Assembly (NCBI GenBank): GCA_938010435.1 | Contig: CALLUS010000015.1 | Span: 62,001 to 126,000 of the forward strand | Length of the DNA: 64,000 nucleotides | Origin: an uncultured Rhizobiaceae group bacterium | GTDB taxonomy: Bacteria > Pseudomonadota > Alphaproteobacteria > Rhizobiales > Rhizobiaceae | Direction of reading: 5' to 3' | Part shown: in pieces, positions 1-7,766 of the stretch | Numbering within the stretch: the first letter of the stretch is position 1 | Layout: every line of letters begins with the position of its first letter | Notes under the pieces: generated by a model | The model's input: the letters and a program-made list of their open reading frames with translations, nothing else | Databases searched by the model: none | What the model was told of the DNA's origin: nothing | Made by a program: the position numbers and the translations under genes

Positions 1-143
1 TTGCAGCAGCGCTCAACCTATTGGCACGTGGTATCGTTCAAAATCGTGACTGGATTGAGGTGCGGCCGCTGGAGCAGGGTGCTCAAAGTTTCATCGATAT
101 CCATGAAGGCAATGCGGCCCCCAAGATTATTTTGACGATGTGA
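1..143 (+). CDS. zinc-type (MDR) alcohol dehydrogenase family protein, 3' end only
   Basis: Only the last 46 codons are present; the gene enters from the left edge in the frame starting at base 3 and stops at TGA 141-143. The tail reads as the end of a medium-chain dehydrogenase: a helix with ALNLLARG, then a PLEQGAQSFIDI segment and a closing KIILTM strand. This matches the C-terminal pattern of zinc-dependent alcohol, sorbitol or threonine dehydrogenases, in which the helix before the last strand contacts the cofactor domain. Substrate cannot be judged from this fragment. It converges on the bigR gene with only 7 bases between them. Confidence 0.6.
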   Translation, partial: AAALNLLARGIVQNRDWIEVRPLEQGAQSFIDIHEGNAAPKIILTM

Positions 144-150
144 TAAGCAG

Positions 151-453
151 CTAACGTTCGTAGAACGAGCAAAGCGTTTCAATGAGTTTACGTACCTGAG
201 CACTTGCGAGGTTGTAATAAATCAATTGCCCTTCGCGACGTGTTTGAACCAATTGGGCTTCGCGTAATTTGGCCAGATGTTGTGACAAGGCGCTTTGGCT
301 CAATGTTGAAACAGCCAGCAATTGGCTTACTGTCATTTCTCCATCTGTTAAATGACAGACCACCATCAAACGATGACGGTTGGCCAACAGCGACAATAGG
401 CTTTCTGCCTGTACCGCATTTTCTTCCATATCTTTGATGTTCATCATCTGCAT
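151..453 (-). CDS. bigR: ArsR-family sulfide/persulfide-responsive repressor BigR
   Basis: 100-residue winged-helix repressor. The recognition region TLSQSALSQHLAKLREA (about 50-66) and the wing TRREGQLIYY (71-80) are typical of ArsR proteins of the BigR/SqrR branch. The two cysteines, Cys33 (in VVCHL) and Cys95 (in TLCSF), sit where BigR has its redox dithiol pair, which forms a disulfide or polysulfide bridge and releases DNA. The gene is divergent from the YeeE/YedE and beta-lactamase-like hydrolase genes that BigR controls in Agrobacterium and Xylella. In-frame ATGs at codons 3 and 4 are alternative starts. Function is inferred from family and context; the cysteines are seen directly. Confidence 0.9.
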   Translation of the reverse strand: MQMMNIKDMEENAVQAESLLSLLANRHRLMVVCHLTDGEMTVSQLLAVSTLSQSALSQHLAKLREAQLVQTRREGQLIYYNLASAQVRKLIETLCSFYER

Positions 454-454
454 A

Positions 455-482
455 TTGATAAATTAGCAAATTCTAATATATT
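455..482 (+). promoter_or_regulatory. promoter of the persulfide operon overlapped by a BigR-like operator
   Basis: A -35-like TTGATA (455-460) and a -10-like TATATT (477-482) are separated by 16 bases. Between and across them lies a dyad: ATAAATTAG (458-466), six-base spacer, CTAATATAT (473-481), with one mismatch in nine pairs. An AT-rich dyad across the promoter is what BigR is known to bind. A second perfect palindrome AAGAATTCTT occurs at 489-498, just upstream of the GGAG ribosome site (502-505). Placement between divergent bigR and its targets supports autoregulation; binding itself is inferred. Confidence 0.6.
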
Positions 483-513
483 AACAAGAAGAATTCTTGG
501 TGGAGATAATGTC

Positions 514-954
514 GTGACTGAATTTACCCCTCTCGCTTCTGCATTTGGTGGAACTTTGATTGGCTTGGCGGCTGTGCTGTTGATGGCATTGAATGGTCGG
601 ATTGCAGGCATCAGTGGAATCGGATCATCTGTTCTGCCACCGTGGACTGAACGCCTGGATGAAAATGATCTGGCTTGGCGGCTGGCATTTATCATCGGCA
701 TCATGCTGGCACCTTTGTTGGTGCAGATCGTGACTGGCACACCGATACAACAAACGGTTTCGAGCAATGTGCCCTTGATGGTGATTGCGGGGCTGATCAC
801 TGGTATCGGGTCTGTCTATGGCGGCGGGTGCACGTCTGGTCATGGGGTTTGCGGCATGTCGCGCCTTTCGATGCGCTCGTTTATTGCCACAGGTACATTT
901 ATGGCGACGGCCTTTGTCACCGTGTTCATCACCCGTCACGTGATTGGAGGATAA
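514..954 (+). CDS. YeeE/YedE (TsuA-type) sulfur transporter, N-terminal half protein
   Basis: 146-residue membrane protein with about four hydrophobic segments (near 10-27, 55-74, 86-102, 122-140). The family signature GGGCTSGHGVCGMSR (103-117) contains Cys106 and Cys113, which in the thiosulfate transporter TsuA/YeeE line the path used to relay sulfur anions. Full-length YeeE is about 350 residues, so this and the next gene together make one transporter as two polypeptides, as in other BigR operons (pmpA/pmpB). GTG at 514 is chosen because GGAG at 502-505 is correctly spaced; the ATG at 509 is in another frame and stops at once. Likely repressed by BigR. Confidence 0.85.
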   Translation: MTEFTPLASAFGGTLIGLAAVLLMALNGRIAGISGIGSSVLPPWTERLDENDLAWRLAFIIGIMLAPLLVQIVTGTPIQQTVSSNVPLMVIAGLITGIGSVYGGGCTSGHGVCGMSRLSMRSFIATGTFMATAFVTVFITRHVIGG

Positions 955-957
955 GAC

Positions 958-1383
958 ATGAAAACTCTTGCCGGATTTTTCTGTGGTTTGTTGTTCGGTG
1001 TGGGGCTCGTTATTTCAGGTATGGGCGACCCTGCCAAAGTGCTCAATTTCCTGGACCTATTTGGAACATGGGACCCAAGCTTGGCTTTTGTAATGGGCGG
1101 CGCTGTGTTGGTGTCATTTATCGGCTATCGATATATTCTTAACCGTCCGGCGCCCGTGTTTTCAGATGTGTTTCACATTCCCACCAAAACAGACGCTGAC
1201 AGTCAGTTGCTGACCGGGGCTTCATTGTTTGGCATTGGTTGGGGCTTGGGAGGGTTTTGCCCAGGGCCTGCATTTACAGCTTTACCATTGCTGTCCACTG
1301 GGATCATCGCGTTTTTTCCCGCACTTGTGATTGGCATGTGGTTGGGCCGTATGGCACCATCTTATTTAGCTGCACGGACGTAG
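958..1383 (+). CDS. YeeE/YedE (DUF6691) sulfur transporter, C-terminal half protein
   Basis: 141-residue membrane protein, partner of the preceding gene from which it is separated by three bases. It opens with a hydrophobic stretch containing GVGLVISGMGDPAKVLNF, a sequence typical of the second YeeE/YedE repeat, and has a second conserved block GIGWGLGGFCPGPA (92-105) with Cys101 in the position of the other sulfur-relay cysteine. Predicted segments lie near 5-22, 42-60, 85-103 and 110-130. Together with the upstream half it should form an inner-membrane channel for thiosulfate or another reduced sulfur anion. The exact substrate is not shown by the sequence. Confidence 0.85.
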   Translation: MKTLAGFFCGLLFGVGLVISGMGDPAKVLNFLDLFGTWDPSLAFVMGGAVLVSFIGYRYILNRPAPVFSDVFHIPTKTDADSQLLTGASLFGIGWGLGGFCPGPAFTALPLLSTGIIAFFPALVIGMWLGRMAPSYLAART

Positions 1384-1392
1384 GAGATTTTA

Positions 1393-2280
1393 ATGAACAA
1401 TTATCCCGTGAATATGGATCAAAAGCCAGACGTTCACGGCTTCTTTGATTCCGATACAAATACCATTTCTTATTGTGTCAAAGACCCGTCCTCAAAAGCG
1501 TGCGCGCTTTACGACAGTGTGTTGGATTTTGATTTTGCGTCCGGCCGCACATCTAAAAAGTCGGCAGATGCTCTCATTGCCTATGTGAAAGAACAAGGTT
1601 TGACTGTGGAGTGGATTATGGAAACCCACGTTCATGCGGACCATCTTTCTGCGGCTCCCTATTTGCAAGAAGAACTGGGCGGAAAACTTGGCATTGGTGC
1701 CCGTGTGATTGAGGTTCAGGATATCTTCGGCAAGGTTTTCAATGAAGGCACGGAATTTCAACGCGATGGAAGCCAGTTCGATAAATTGTTTGAGGACGGC
1801 GATACTTATTCAATTGGCGGACTGGAGGCGTTCGTTATGGCAACGCCGGGCCATACCCCCGCTTGCACAGCCCATGTGATCGGGGATGCAATGGTTGTTG
1901 GCGATACTTTGTTTATGCCGGATGGTGGCTCTGCCCGCGCGGACTTCCCCGGGGGTGATGCGCGTCAACTTTATCAATCAATTCAAAAGGTTTTAAGTCT
2001 GCCTCCGGATATGCGCATGTTCATTTGCCACGACTATGGACCCGGTGGTCGTGAAATCGCTTGGGAAACCTCTGTGGGCGAGCAACGCAACTCCAATATT
2101 CATGTGAAAGACGGTATCGATGAAGACGCCTACGTCAAAATGCGCACGGAACGTGACACTCAACTGGCGATGCCCAAGCTGATCATTCCAAGTGTGCAAG
2201 TTAATATGCGCGCGGGCGAAATGCCGGAGCCGGATACTGATGGTAAGCGTTATCTCAAAGTTCCCGTGGATGGGCTTTAA
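1393..2280 (+). CDS. blh: Blh/ETHE1-type metallo-beta-lactamase-fold persulfide dioxygenase
   Basis: 295-residue metallo-hydrolase fold protein. The metal motif is HVHADH (79-84), followed by a TPGHTPACTAHVIGD block and GDTLFMPDGGSARADFPGG, which are the second and third metal-ligand regions of the ETHE1/Blh branch that oxidises glutathione or other persulfides to sulfite with non-haem iron. The Agrobacterium homologue that I know carries an extra N-terminal domain; here only the single MBL domain is present. ATG 1393 follows an AGGAG-type site and lies 9 bases after the previous gene, so the three genes form an operon under BigR. The cytoplasmic role would be removal of H2S-derived persulfide. 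Confidence 0.85.
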   Translation: MNNYPVNMDQKPDVHGFFDSDTNTISYCVKDPSSKACALYDSVLDFDFASGRTSKKSADALIAYVKEQGLTVEWIMETHVHADHLSAAPYLQEELGGKLGIGARVIEVQDIFGKVFNEGTEFQRDGSQFDKLFEDGDTYSIGGLEAFVMATPGHTPACTAHVIGDAMVVGDTLFMPDGGSARADFPGGDARQLYQSIQKVLSLPPDMRMFICHDYGPGGREIAWETSVGEQRNSNIHVKDGIDEDAYVKMRTERDTQLAMPKLIIPSVQVNMRAGEMPEPDTDGKRYLKVPVDGL

Positions 2281-2389
2281 TTGGTTGGTGCGTTGGTCTG
2301 AAAATGATCCGGCTAATTTCCTTTAAACCACTTTCGCTGGTGAGTTGTGTGTAATACAACAGGAAAAAATGGCAGTTAGGGTTCATTCC

Positions 2390-3889
2390 ATGGAAGAAAT
2401 TCAACACTACATCAACGGCAAATATGTGTCCGGCACATCGGGCAAATTTTCTGATGTCTTCAATCCCGCAACAGGTGAAGTTCAGGCACAAGTGCCACTG
2501 GCATCTGACGATGAGATGAACGCAGTAGTTGCTCTAGCTGCAACTGCACAACCTGCTTGGGCGGCACAAAATCCGCAAAAACGTGCGCGTGTGATGATGG
2601 AATTCGTGCGCCTGTTACACCGCGATATGGATAAACTTGCGGAAGCGCTGTCTCGTGAGCACGGCAAAACCATGCCAGATGCCAAAGGCGATGTAATTCG
2701 TGGTTTGGAAGTTGCAGAATATTGCATCGGTGCACCGCAAATGTTGAAGGGCGAATTTTCAGAAGGTGCCGGCCCCGGTATCGACATGCATTCGGTCAAA
2801 CAACCGCTCGGCGTCGTGGCAGGTATTACACCGTTCAACTTCCCTGCGATGATACCCATGTGGAAATTCTGTCCTGCGATTGTTTGCGGCAATGCGTTTA
2901 TTTTGAAACCATCCGAACGTGACCCATCTGTTCCCAACATGCTCGCGGAATTGATGAGCGAAGCTGGACTGCCGGATGGTATTCTCAACGTGGTTCACGG
3001 TGACAAGGCAGCCGTTGATTGCATTTTGGATCACGATGACATTATGGCGGTTGGTTTTGTGGGTTCCACACCGATTGCTGAATATGTTTACACACGTGGC
3101 TGTGCCAACGGAAAGCGTGTTCAGTGCTTTGGCGGCGCTAAAAACCACATGATCATTATGCCGGATGCGGATATGGATCAGGCTGTGGATGCTTTGATCG
3201 GCGCTGGTTATGGCGCCGCTGGCGAACGCTGCATGGCGATTTCTGTCGCTGTTCCCGTGGGCGAAGACACTGCTGATCGTTTGATGAAAAAACTCACACC
3301 ACGCGTGGAGAACCTGAAGATCGCTCCTTACACAGCGGGTGATGACGCGGATTTTGGACCTTTGGTCACCAAAGAAGCCCATACCCGCGTTAAGGGTTAC
3401 GTGGATGCCGGTGTTAAAGAAGGCGCAAGCCTTGTGGTCGACGGCCGCGATTTTTCCATGCAAGGCTATGAAGACGGATATTTCATTGGCGGATGCCTGT
3501 TCGATAATGTGACCAAAGACATGTCGATTTACAAAGAAGAGATTTTTGGTCCGGTTTTGTCAGTGGTCCGTGCAAAGGATTATGAAGAGGGGCTCGACCT
3601 TGCTATGAGCCATGAATATGGCAATGGCGTCGCGATTTTCACCCGTGATGGTGATGCGGCCCGTGACTTTGCCGCGCGCATAAACATCGGAATGGTGGGC
3701 ATTAATGTGCCGATTCCGGTGCCATTGGCTTATTACACATTTGGCGGTTGGAAGCGTTCTGGTTTTGGTGATCTGAATCAACACGGCCCTGATGCGTTTA
3801 AGTTTTATACGCGCACGAAAACCATCACATCGCGTTGGCCATCCGGCATTAAAGAAGGTGCTGAGTTCTCTATCCCGACTATGGGTTAG
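2390..3889 (+). CDS. mmsA: CoA-acylating methylmalonate-semialdehyde dehydrogenase
   Basis: About 499 residues, the usual length. It converts methylmalonate semialdehyde (valine, thymine and inositol catabolism) or malonate semialdehyde to propionyl- or acetyl-CoA, using NAD and CoA. Diagnostic blocks are GITPFNFPAMIPMWKF, GFVGSTPIAEYV and the active-site GERCMAIS with Cys281, followed by IFGPVLSVVRA and the C-terminal RTKTITSRWPSGI typical of MmsA rather than other aldehyde dehydrogenases. I chose ATG 2390 because the protein then begins like its relatives (MEEIQHYINGK); ATG 2369, with AGGA four bases upstream, would add seven residues. It looks monocistronic with a hairpin after the stop. 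Confidence 0.93.
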   Translation: MEEIQHYINGKYVSGTSGKFSDVFNPATGEVQAQVPLASDDEMNAVVALAATAQPAWAAQNPQKRARVMMEFVRLLHRDMDKLAEALSREHGKTMPDAKGDVIRGLEVAEYCIGAPQMLKGEFSEGAGPGIDMHSVKQPLGVVAGITPFNFPAMIPMWKFCPAIVCGNAFILKPSERDPSVPNMLAELMSEAGLPDGILNVVHGDKAAVDCILDHDDIMAVGFVGSTPIAEYVYTRGCANGKRVQCFGGAKNHMIIMPDADMDQAVDALIGAGYGAAGERCMAISVAVPVGEDTADRLMKKLTPRVENLKIAPYTAGDDADFGPLVTKEAHTRVKGYVDAGVKEGASLVVDGRDFSMQGYEDGYFIGGCLFDNVTKDMSIYKEEIFGPVLSVVRAKDYEEGLDLAMSHEYGNGVAIFTRDGDAARDFAARINIGMVGINVPIPVPLAYYTFGGWKRSGFGDLNQHGPDAFKFYTRTKTITSRWPSGIKEGAEFSIPTMG

Positions 3890-3932
3890 ATCGGGATCAA
3901 CAACTTATCCCCGTTCGTCGGGTTGAAATTAC

Positions 3933-3964
3933 AGTGCTCCTCAATTTGATTGAGGAGCACTTTT
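3933..3964 (+). terminator. terminator-like hairpin after mmsA that contains the muramidase ribosome site
   Basis: A perfect 12-base inverted repeat AGTGCTCCTCAA (3933-3944) / TTGAGGAGCACT (3950-3961), with a five-base loop that can be reduced to three, is followed directly by TTTT (3961-3964). This is the form of an intrinsic terminator 43 bases after the mmsA stop. The 3' arm holds AGGAG (3953-3957), the only plausible ribosome site for the ATG at 3965. The same element would therefore end mmsA transcripts and pair away the ribosome site of any transcript that reads through. Confidence 0.8.
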
Positions 3965-4951
3965 ATGTTTGACACTAAAACAATCGCAGCTATTGCACCG
4001 ATTGCAGAAAAGCTTGATGTCCCCCTCGCTTCGCTATTGGCGGTTATTGAAGTGGAATCCGGTGGTCGTTCGTTCGCCACGGTGAACGGTAAGCTTGAAC
4101 CTTTGATCCGTTTTGAAGGACATTATTTTGATCGGTTCCTGAAAGGTGATGCATTGTTGCAGGCGCGCGCGGAAGGTTTGGCCAATCCGAAGGCAGGCAA
4201 AATTAGAAATCCCCGCTCTCAAGTGGGACGTTGGCGCTTTTTAGCGCGTGCCATAAAGATCAACCGTATTGCAGCTTTGTCTTCTGTTTCTTGGGGCGTT
4301 GGGCAGGTGATGGGGGCTCATTGGCAATGGTTAGGCTATGGCAGTGCTGATGCATTGGCGCGAGAAGCGCGTTCGGGATTGGTTGGACAAGTTTCGGTTA
4401 TGGCACGTTACATCGACAAATCAGGGCTTGCTTATGCTCTGCGCCAACAAGATTGGACGGCGTTTGCGCGCACTTACAACGGCCCGGCATATCGCAAAAA
4501 TAAATATGATGAAAAAATGAGATTGGCTTGCCAGCGCTTCCAAAAGGAATTGAAGGTGGCGTTACCTGATGTAGCGGTTGACGAAGTTGATAGTAATTTG
4601 CGGTTCGGTGCACGCGGTGCAGAAGTAAAAGACTTGCAAAAAGCCATGACGGCGCGTGGATATGTGTTGGTTGCCGATGGATTGTTCGGATTGAAAACTG
4701 ATAGAACCATCAGACAATTTCAACGGGACCACATGTTGGAAGAAACCGGCATTGTGAGGTCAAAGGAAATAGAGTTGATATTTGGCGCACGCACGGTGTT
4801 GGTTCAAAATCTGGATCATAAATTGACCACAGCTAAAATGCAGATTTGCGATGTATCTGATAGAATTAAAAACAAGTCGAAAAGCATAAAGAAGTCGTTT
4901 CGGAGCAAACTTCGTAAAGCTCTACTTTCCATTTCAAAACGCTTCGCCTAA
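3965..4951 (+). CDS. N-acetylmuramidase (DUF3380-type) with peptidoglycan-binding domain
   Basis: 328 residues. The N-terminal 190 residues look like the N-acetylmuramidase/DUF3380 fold of phage endolysins: LLAVIEVESGG carries the catalytic-type Glu (about 30-33), followed by LIRFEGHYF, SVSWGVGQVMGAHW and FARTYNGPAY. Residues about 210-270 form a PG_binding_1 domain (LRFGARGAEVKDLQKAM, GLFGLKTDRTIRQFQRDH). The last 30 residues are very basic (KNKSKSIKKSF and after). No signal peptide, holin or phage gene is visible. ATG 3965 has AGGAG seven bases upstream, but that site sits in the hairpin described separately, so translation is probably structure-limited. It may be a domesticated lysin or an autolysin. 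Confidence 0.8.
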   Translation: MFDTKTIAAIAPIAEKLDVPLASLLAVIEVESGGRSFATVNGKLEPLIRFEGHYFDRFLKGDALLQARAEGLANPKAGKIRNPRSQVGRWRFLARAIKINRIAALSSVSWGVGQVMGAHWQWLGYGSADALAREARSGLVGQVSVMARYIDKSGLAYALRQQDWTAFARTYNGPAYRKNKYDEKMRLACQRFQKELKVALPDVAVDEVDSNLRFGARGAEVKDLQKAMTARGYVLVADGLFGLKTDRTIRQFQRDHMLEETGIVRSKEIELIFGARTVLVQNLDHKLTTAKMQICDVSDRIKNKSKSIKKSFRSKLRKALLSISKRFA

Positions 4952-4986
4952 AAGTAGGCAGATTACAATTTTCGGCGCATTGATTG

Positions 4987-5619
4987 ATGAAGTCTAAGAA
5001 CGAACGCATTCAACAAATTCTGTCTTTGGCACCTGTGGTGCCTGTTTTGCAATTCCAAAGTGTTGAAGATGCGGTGGAAACCAGCCGCGCTTTGGTTGCC
5101 GGTGGTTTGCCGGTTATTGAAATAACTATGCGCACAGAACAGGCGCTTGAGTGTATTGCTGCTGTGGCGAAACAGGTGGAAGGTGCAATTGTAGGTGCGG
5201 GTACGGTTCTTAACCCGTCAATGATGATAGATGCGATTGAAGTAGGATCGCAGTTTTTGGTGTCCCCCGGCGCTACTCAAGACTTGATGGAAGCCAATGA
5301 TAAAACAGATATACCTCTTTTACCCGGTATCGCGACCCCAAGCGAAGCTATGGCTTTGATGAACGAAGGCTACGAATTCCTCAAATTTTTTCCCGCGGAA
5401 CAAGCAGGTGGGGCAGGTTATTTGAAGTCTATGGGCGCAGTTTTTCAAGGTTTGAAGTTCTGCCCGACAGGTGGACTGACATTGGAAAAAGCGCCGTCCT
5501 ATCTCGGTTTGAAAAATATAATTTGCGTGGGCGGTTCTTGGGTCGCTCCTGCAAATCTTATTGAGGCGAAAGATTGGGCTGGTATTCAAAAACTGGCTGC
5601 AGAAGCGGCTGCGCTTTAG
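4987..5619 (+). CDS. eda: 2-dehydro-3-deoxy-phosphogluconate (KDPG) aldolase
   Basis: 210 residues, normal for the family. It cleaves KDPG to pyruvate and glyceraldehyde-3-phosphate, the last step of the Entner-Doudoroff pathway, and may also act on 4-hydroxy-2-oxoglutarate. Visible catalytic positions match the E. coli enzyme in number: Glu45 and Arg49 in VIEITMRT, and the Schiff-base Lys133 in EFLKFFPAEQAGG. GAGTVLNPS and FCPTGGL are further family blocks. ATG 4987 is preferred over the TTG three bases earlier; no clear ribosome site precedes either. No edd or zwf lies nearby; the next gene, modA, starts 12 bases after the stop, so the gene may be cotranscribed with the molybdate operon. 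Confidence 0.9.
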   Translation: MKSKNERIQQILSLAPVVPVLQFQSVEDAVETSRALVAGGLPVIEITMRTEQALECIAAVAKQVEGAIVGAGTVLNPSMMIDAIEVGSQFLVSPGATQDLMEANDKTDIPLLPGIATPSEAMALMNEGYEFLKFFPAEQAGGAGYLKSMGAVFQGLKFCPTGGLTLEKAPSYLGLKNIICVGGSWVAPANLIEAKDWAGIQKLAAEAAAL

Positions 5620-5631
5620 TGGTTCATTGAT

Positions 5632-6399
5632 ATGAAGGTTTCCAATCGAAATCTGATCATCGCATTTGGTGTTTTCTTGTTGTCTGCTTGGCATAATAGC
5701 TTGGTTGCGGCACAGGAAAAACTGCTCGTCTTCGCTCCTGCCAGCATGACTGATGTGATGCGTTCACTTGCAACTTCGTACACAAAAACCTCCGGCAGTG
5801 ATGTTCAACTGTCGATTGCGGGGACGGCGCAATTGGCGCGTCAAATTGATAATGGTGCGCCTGCCGATGTGTTCATATCCGCAGATAAATTTTGGGTTGA
5901 TTGGTTGAAAGAACGTCAAAGACTTGCCGAGAATTCAGTAAAGGTTATAGCGGGAAATGATCTCGTAATCGCTGTTCGCAATGAAACTGAAAATTGGATT
6001 GATCCGCAGGCACTTCTCACCGATGCGCGTTTTGCCATGGCAGAGCCCCTATCCATTCCAGCAGGGCGTTATGCCCGGCAAGCTATGGAAGAACTTGGAA
6101 TTTGGAAACAAGCGCAAACGCAAGCCGTTTTTGGTGAGAACGTGCGGGTGACTCTTCGGCAATTGGCATTGGGGGAAGTTGGTGCAGCCGTTATTTATGC
6201 GACCGATGTGGCAGTAGAACCTTCGGTAAAAACGGCTTGGATGTTTCCTGCTGACAGCTATGATAAAGTCCAATATTTTGCGACCGTGGTTGATGGTGCA
6301 AGTCGTAATGGGGATAAGTTCTTGGAATTCCTTTTGAGCAAACAGGCACAAAACATATTGAAAACGGCTGGTTTTAAATCCGTCGTCGAAAGTCGCTGA
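5632..6399 (+). CDS. modA: molybdate ABC transporter periplasmic binding protein
   Basis: 255 residues with a Sec signal peptide (hydrophobic 8-26, cleavage expected after VAAQ or nearby). The mature start LLVFAPASMTDVMRSLA is the ModA oxyanion-binding opening, with Ser in ASMTD, and SIAGTAQLARQIDNGAPADVFISAD supplies the second binding segment. Later blocks VRVTLRQLALGEVGAAVIYATDV are also typical. It delivers molybdate (or tungstate) to ModB. It opens a four-gene run: modB begins one base after its TGA, modC one base after modB, and a TRAP-type binding protein overlaps modC. No ModE-like regulator or molybdate riboswitch is visible upstream. Confidence 0.93.
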   Translation: MKVSNRNLIIAFGVFLLSAWHNSLVAAQEKLLVFAPASMTDVMRSLATSYTKTSGSDVQLSIAGTAQLARQIDNGAPADVFISADKFWVDWLKERQRLAENSVKVIAGNDLVIAVRNETENWIDPQALLTDARFAMAEPLSIPAGRYARQAMEELGIWKQAQTQAVFGENVRVTLRQLALGEVGAAVIYATDVAVEPSVKTAWMFPADSYDKVQYFATVVDGASRNGDKFLEFLLSKQAQNILKTAGFKSVVESR

Positions 6400-6400
6400 T

Positions 6401-7096
6401 ATGGATTCTTTGTTTTCCGACCCTGCTGTTCGAGAGATTGTCTGGCTTTCTTTAAAAGTATCAATAGTTGCTATGATTTTTGTTTTGCCGTTGGCCATTA
6501 TGGTTGGCAAATGGTTGGCCAAACCCGATTTGCGGGGAAAAAGTTTGATCAGCGCATTGGTACATCTGCCTTTGGTATTGCCGCCTGTTGTGACAGGGTA
6601 TGTCTTGCTATTGGTGTTCGGTCGAAATGGTGCGGTTGGATCTTTCTTGAATGATATTGGTGTCGGGTTCACGTTTTCATGGGTTGGTGCTGCTTTAGCC
6701 GCTGGCATTATGGCTTTTCCTTTGGTGGTTCGTCCCATTCGATTGGCGTTTGAAAACCAAGATCCGCGGTTGCATGAACTGGCGAACACTTTAGGAGCAA
6801 GTCGTTGGAAACGGTTTAACACGATTGCTTTACCGCTTGCTTGGCCCGGTGTGATTTCCGGTCTTGTGTTGGGCTTTGCAAAAGCATTGGGTGAATTTGG
6901 CGCCACCATCACCTTTGTTTCAAATATCCCTGGAGAGACACAAACGCTTTCACTGGCAATATATACGTTGCTGCAATCGCCATCTGGGGATTCGTCTGCG
7001 TTTGCACTAATGGGTATTGCGGTAGTGATCTCTTTTGCAGCAATATTGTTGTCCGAAATCTTAGCTTCAAGGCTGACTAAGAAGAGGGGGCAATAG
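6401..7096 (+). CDS. modB: molybdate ABC transporter permease
   Basis: 231 residues with about five to six membrane segments. The cytoplasmic coupling motif ELANTLGASRWKRFNTIALPL is the EAA loop that docks onto ModC, and the N-terminal LVLPPVVTGYVLLLVFGRNG plus the late FAKALGEFGATITFVSNIPGETQT are ModB-specific blocks. Forms the inner-membrane channel for molybdate as a homodimer. Begins one base after the modA stop and ends one base before modC, so translation is almost certainly coupled. Confidence 0.93.
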   Translation: MDSLFSDPAVREIVWLSLKVSIVAMIFVLPLAIMVGKWLAKPDLRGKSLISALVHLPLVLPPVVTGYVLLLVFGRNGAVGSFLNDIGVGFTFSWVGAALAAGIMAFPLVVRPIRLAFENQDPRLHELANTLGASRWKRFNTIALPLAWPGVISGLVLGFAKALGEFGATITFVSNIPGETQTLSLAIYTLLQSPSGDSSAFALMGIAVVISFAAILLSEILASRLTKKRGQ

Positions 7097-7097
7097 A

Positions 7098-7766
7098 ATG
7101 CTCAATCTTGATATTAAAGGACAGGTGGGAACGTTTTCTGTAAATGCCGAACTGCAAGCAGGACTTGGTGTGACCGCACTTGTGGGACCGTCTGGTGCGG
7201 GAAAGACAACCGTATTGCGGGCAATTGCGGGACTTTGGAGACCCACCGAAGGGCGAATTGAAATTGCCGAAAATGTTTTGTTTGACAATGGAGAGGGCAT
7301 TGACTTGCCAGTCAACAAACGCCGGTTGGGCATTGTTTTTCAAGACCCGCTTTTGTTTCCGCATTTGTCTGTTGAACAAAATTTAAAATATGGGTCTCCT
7401 GCTAAAAACCCGGCATGGGATGGAATTATCAACCTCTTGGATCTTGGCGAACTCTTGAAACGTGTGCCCCGAAACCTCTCTGGCGGAGAAGCTCAGCGTG
7501 TGGCGCTCGGGCGGGCTTTGTTAAGTGACCCGCAATTATTGTTGCTAGATGAACCTCTCACAGGTTTGGACGACGAGCGACGCGAACAAGTGTTGCCGTT
7601 TTTGGAGCGATTACGGGATGAAACTGATGTGCCGATTGTGTATGTCAGTCACCACCGCGATGAGATCAGTCGCTTGGCTGATCTTGTTTTTTCTATCAAA
7701 GATGGAACGATTGTGTCAGAGCAAACGCCCAAAGAATATGTCCAATCAAGACCAGATTTGAGCTGA
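7098..7766 (+). CDS. modC: molybdate ABC transporter ATP-binding protein, short form without Mop domain
   Basis: 222 residues. Walker A GPSGAGKT (30-37), Q-loop FQDP, signature LSGGE (127-131), Walker B LLLLDEP (147-153) and the switch His in YVSHHRDEI are all present, so it should be an active ATPase. Typical ModC is about 350 residues and carries a C-terminal TOBE/Mop domain that senses molybdate; this one stops right after the nucleotide-binding domain. Feedback by bound molybdate is therefore not expected. The stop overlaps the next start (TGATG, 7764-7768), coupling it to a TRAP-type binding protein. Confidence 0.9.
   Translation: MLNLDIKGQVGTFSVNAELQAGLGVTALVGPSGAGKTTVLRAIAGLWRPTEGRIEIAENVLFDNGEGIDLPVNKRRLGIVFQDPLLFPHLSVEQNLKYGSPAKNPAWDGIINLLDLGELLKRVPRNLSGGEAQRVALGRALLSDPQLLLLDEPLTGLDDERREQVLPFLERLRDETDVPIVYVSHHRDEISRLADLVFSIKDGTIVSEQTPKEYVQSRPDLS

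Noticed and set aside
2759-3463. A 234-codon open frame on the minus strand.
   Set aside because: Antisense to mmsA; the sense protein is one of the best supported in the window.
3965-4951. Prophage remnant around the muramidase gene.
   Set aside because: Flanking genes are ordinary metabolism, with no integrase, repeats, att-like sites or structural genes.
6049-6912. A 287-codon open frame on the minus strand.
   Set aside because: Antisense to modA and modB, both certain; composition is that of a shadow frame.
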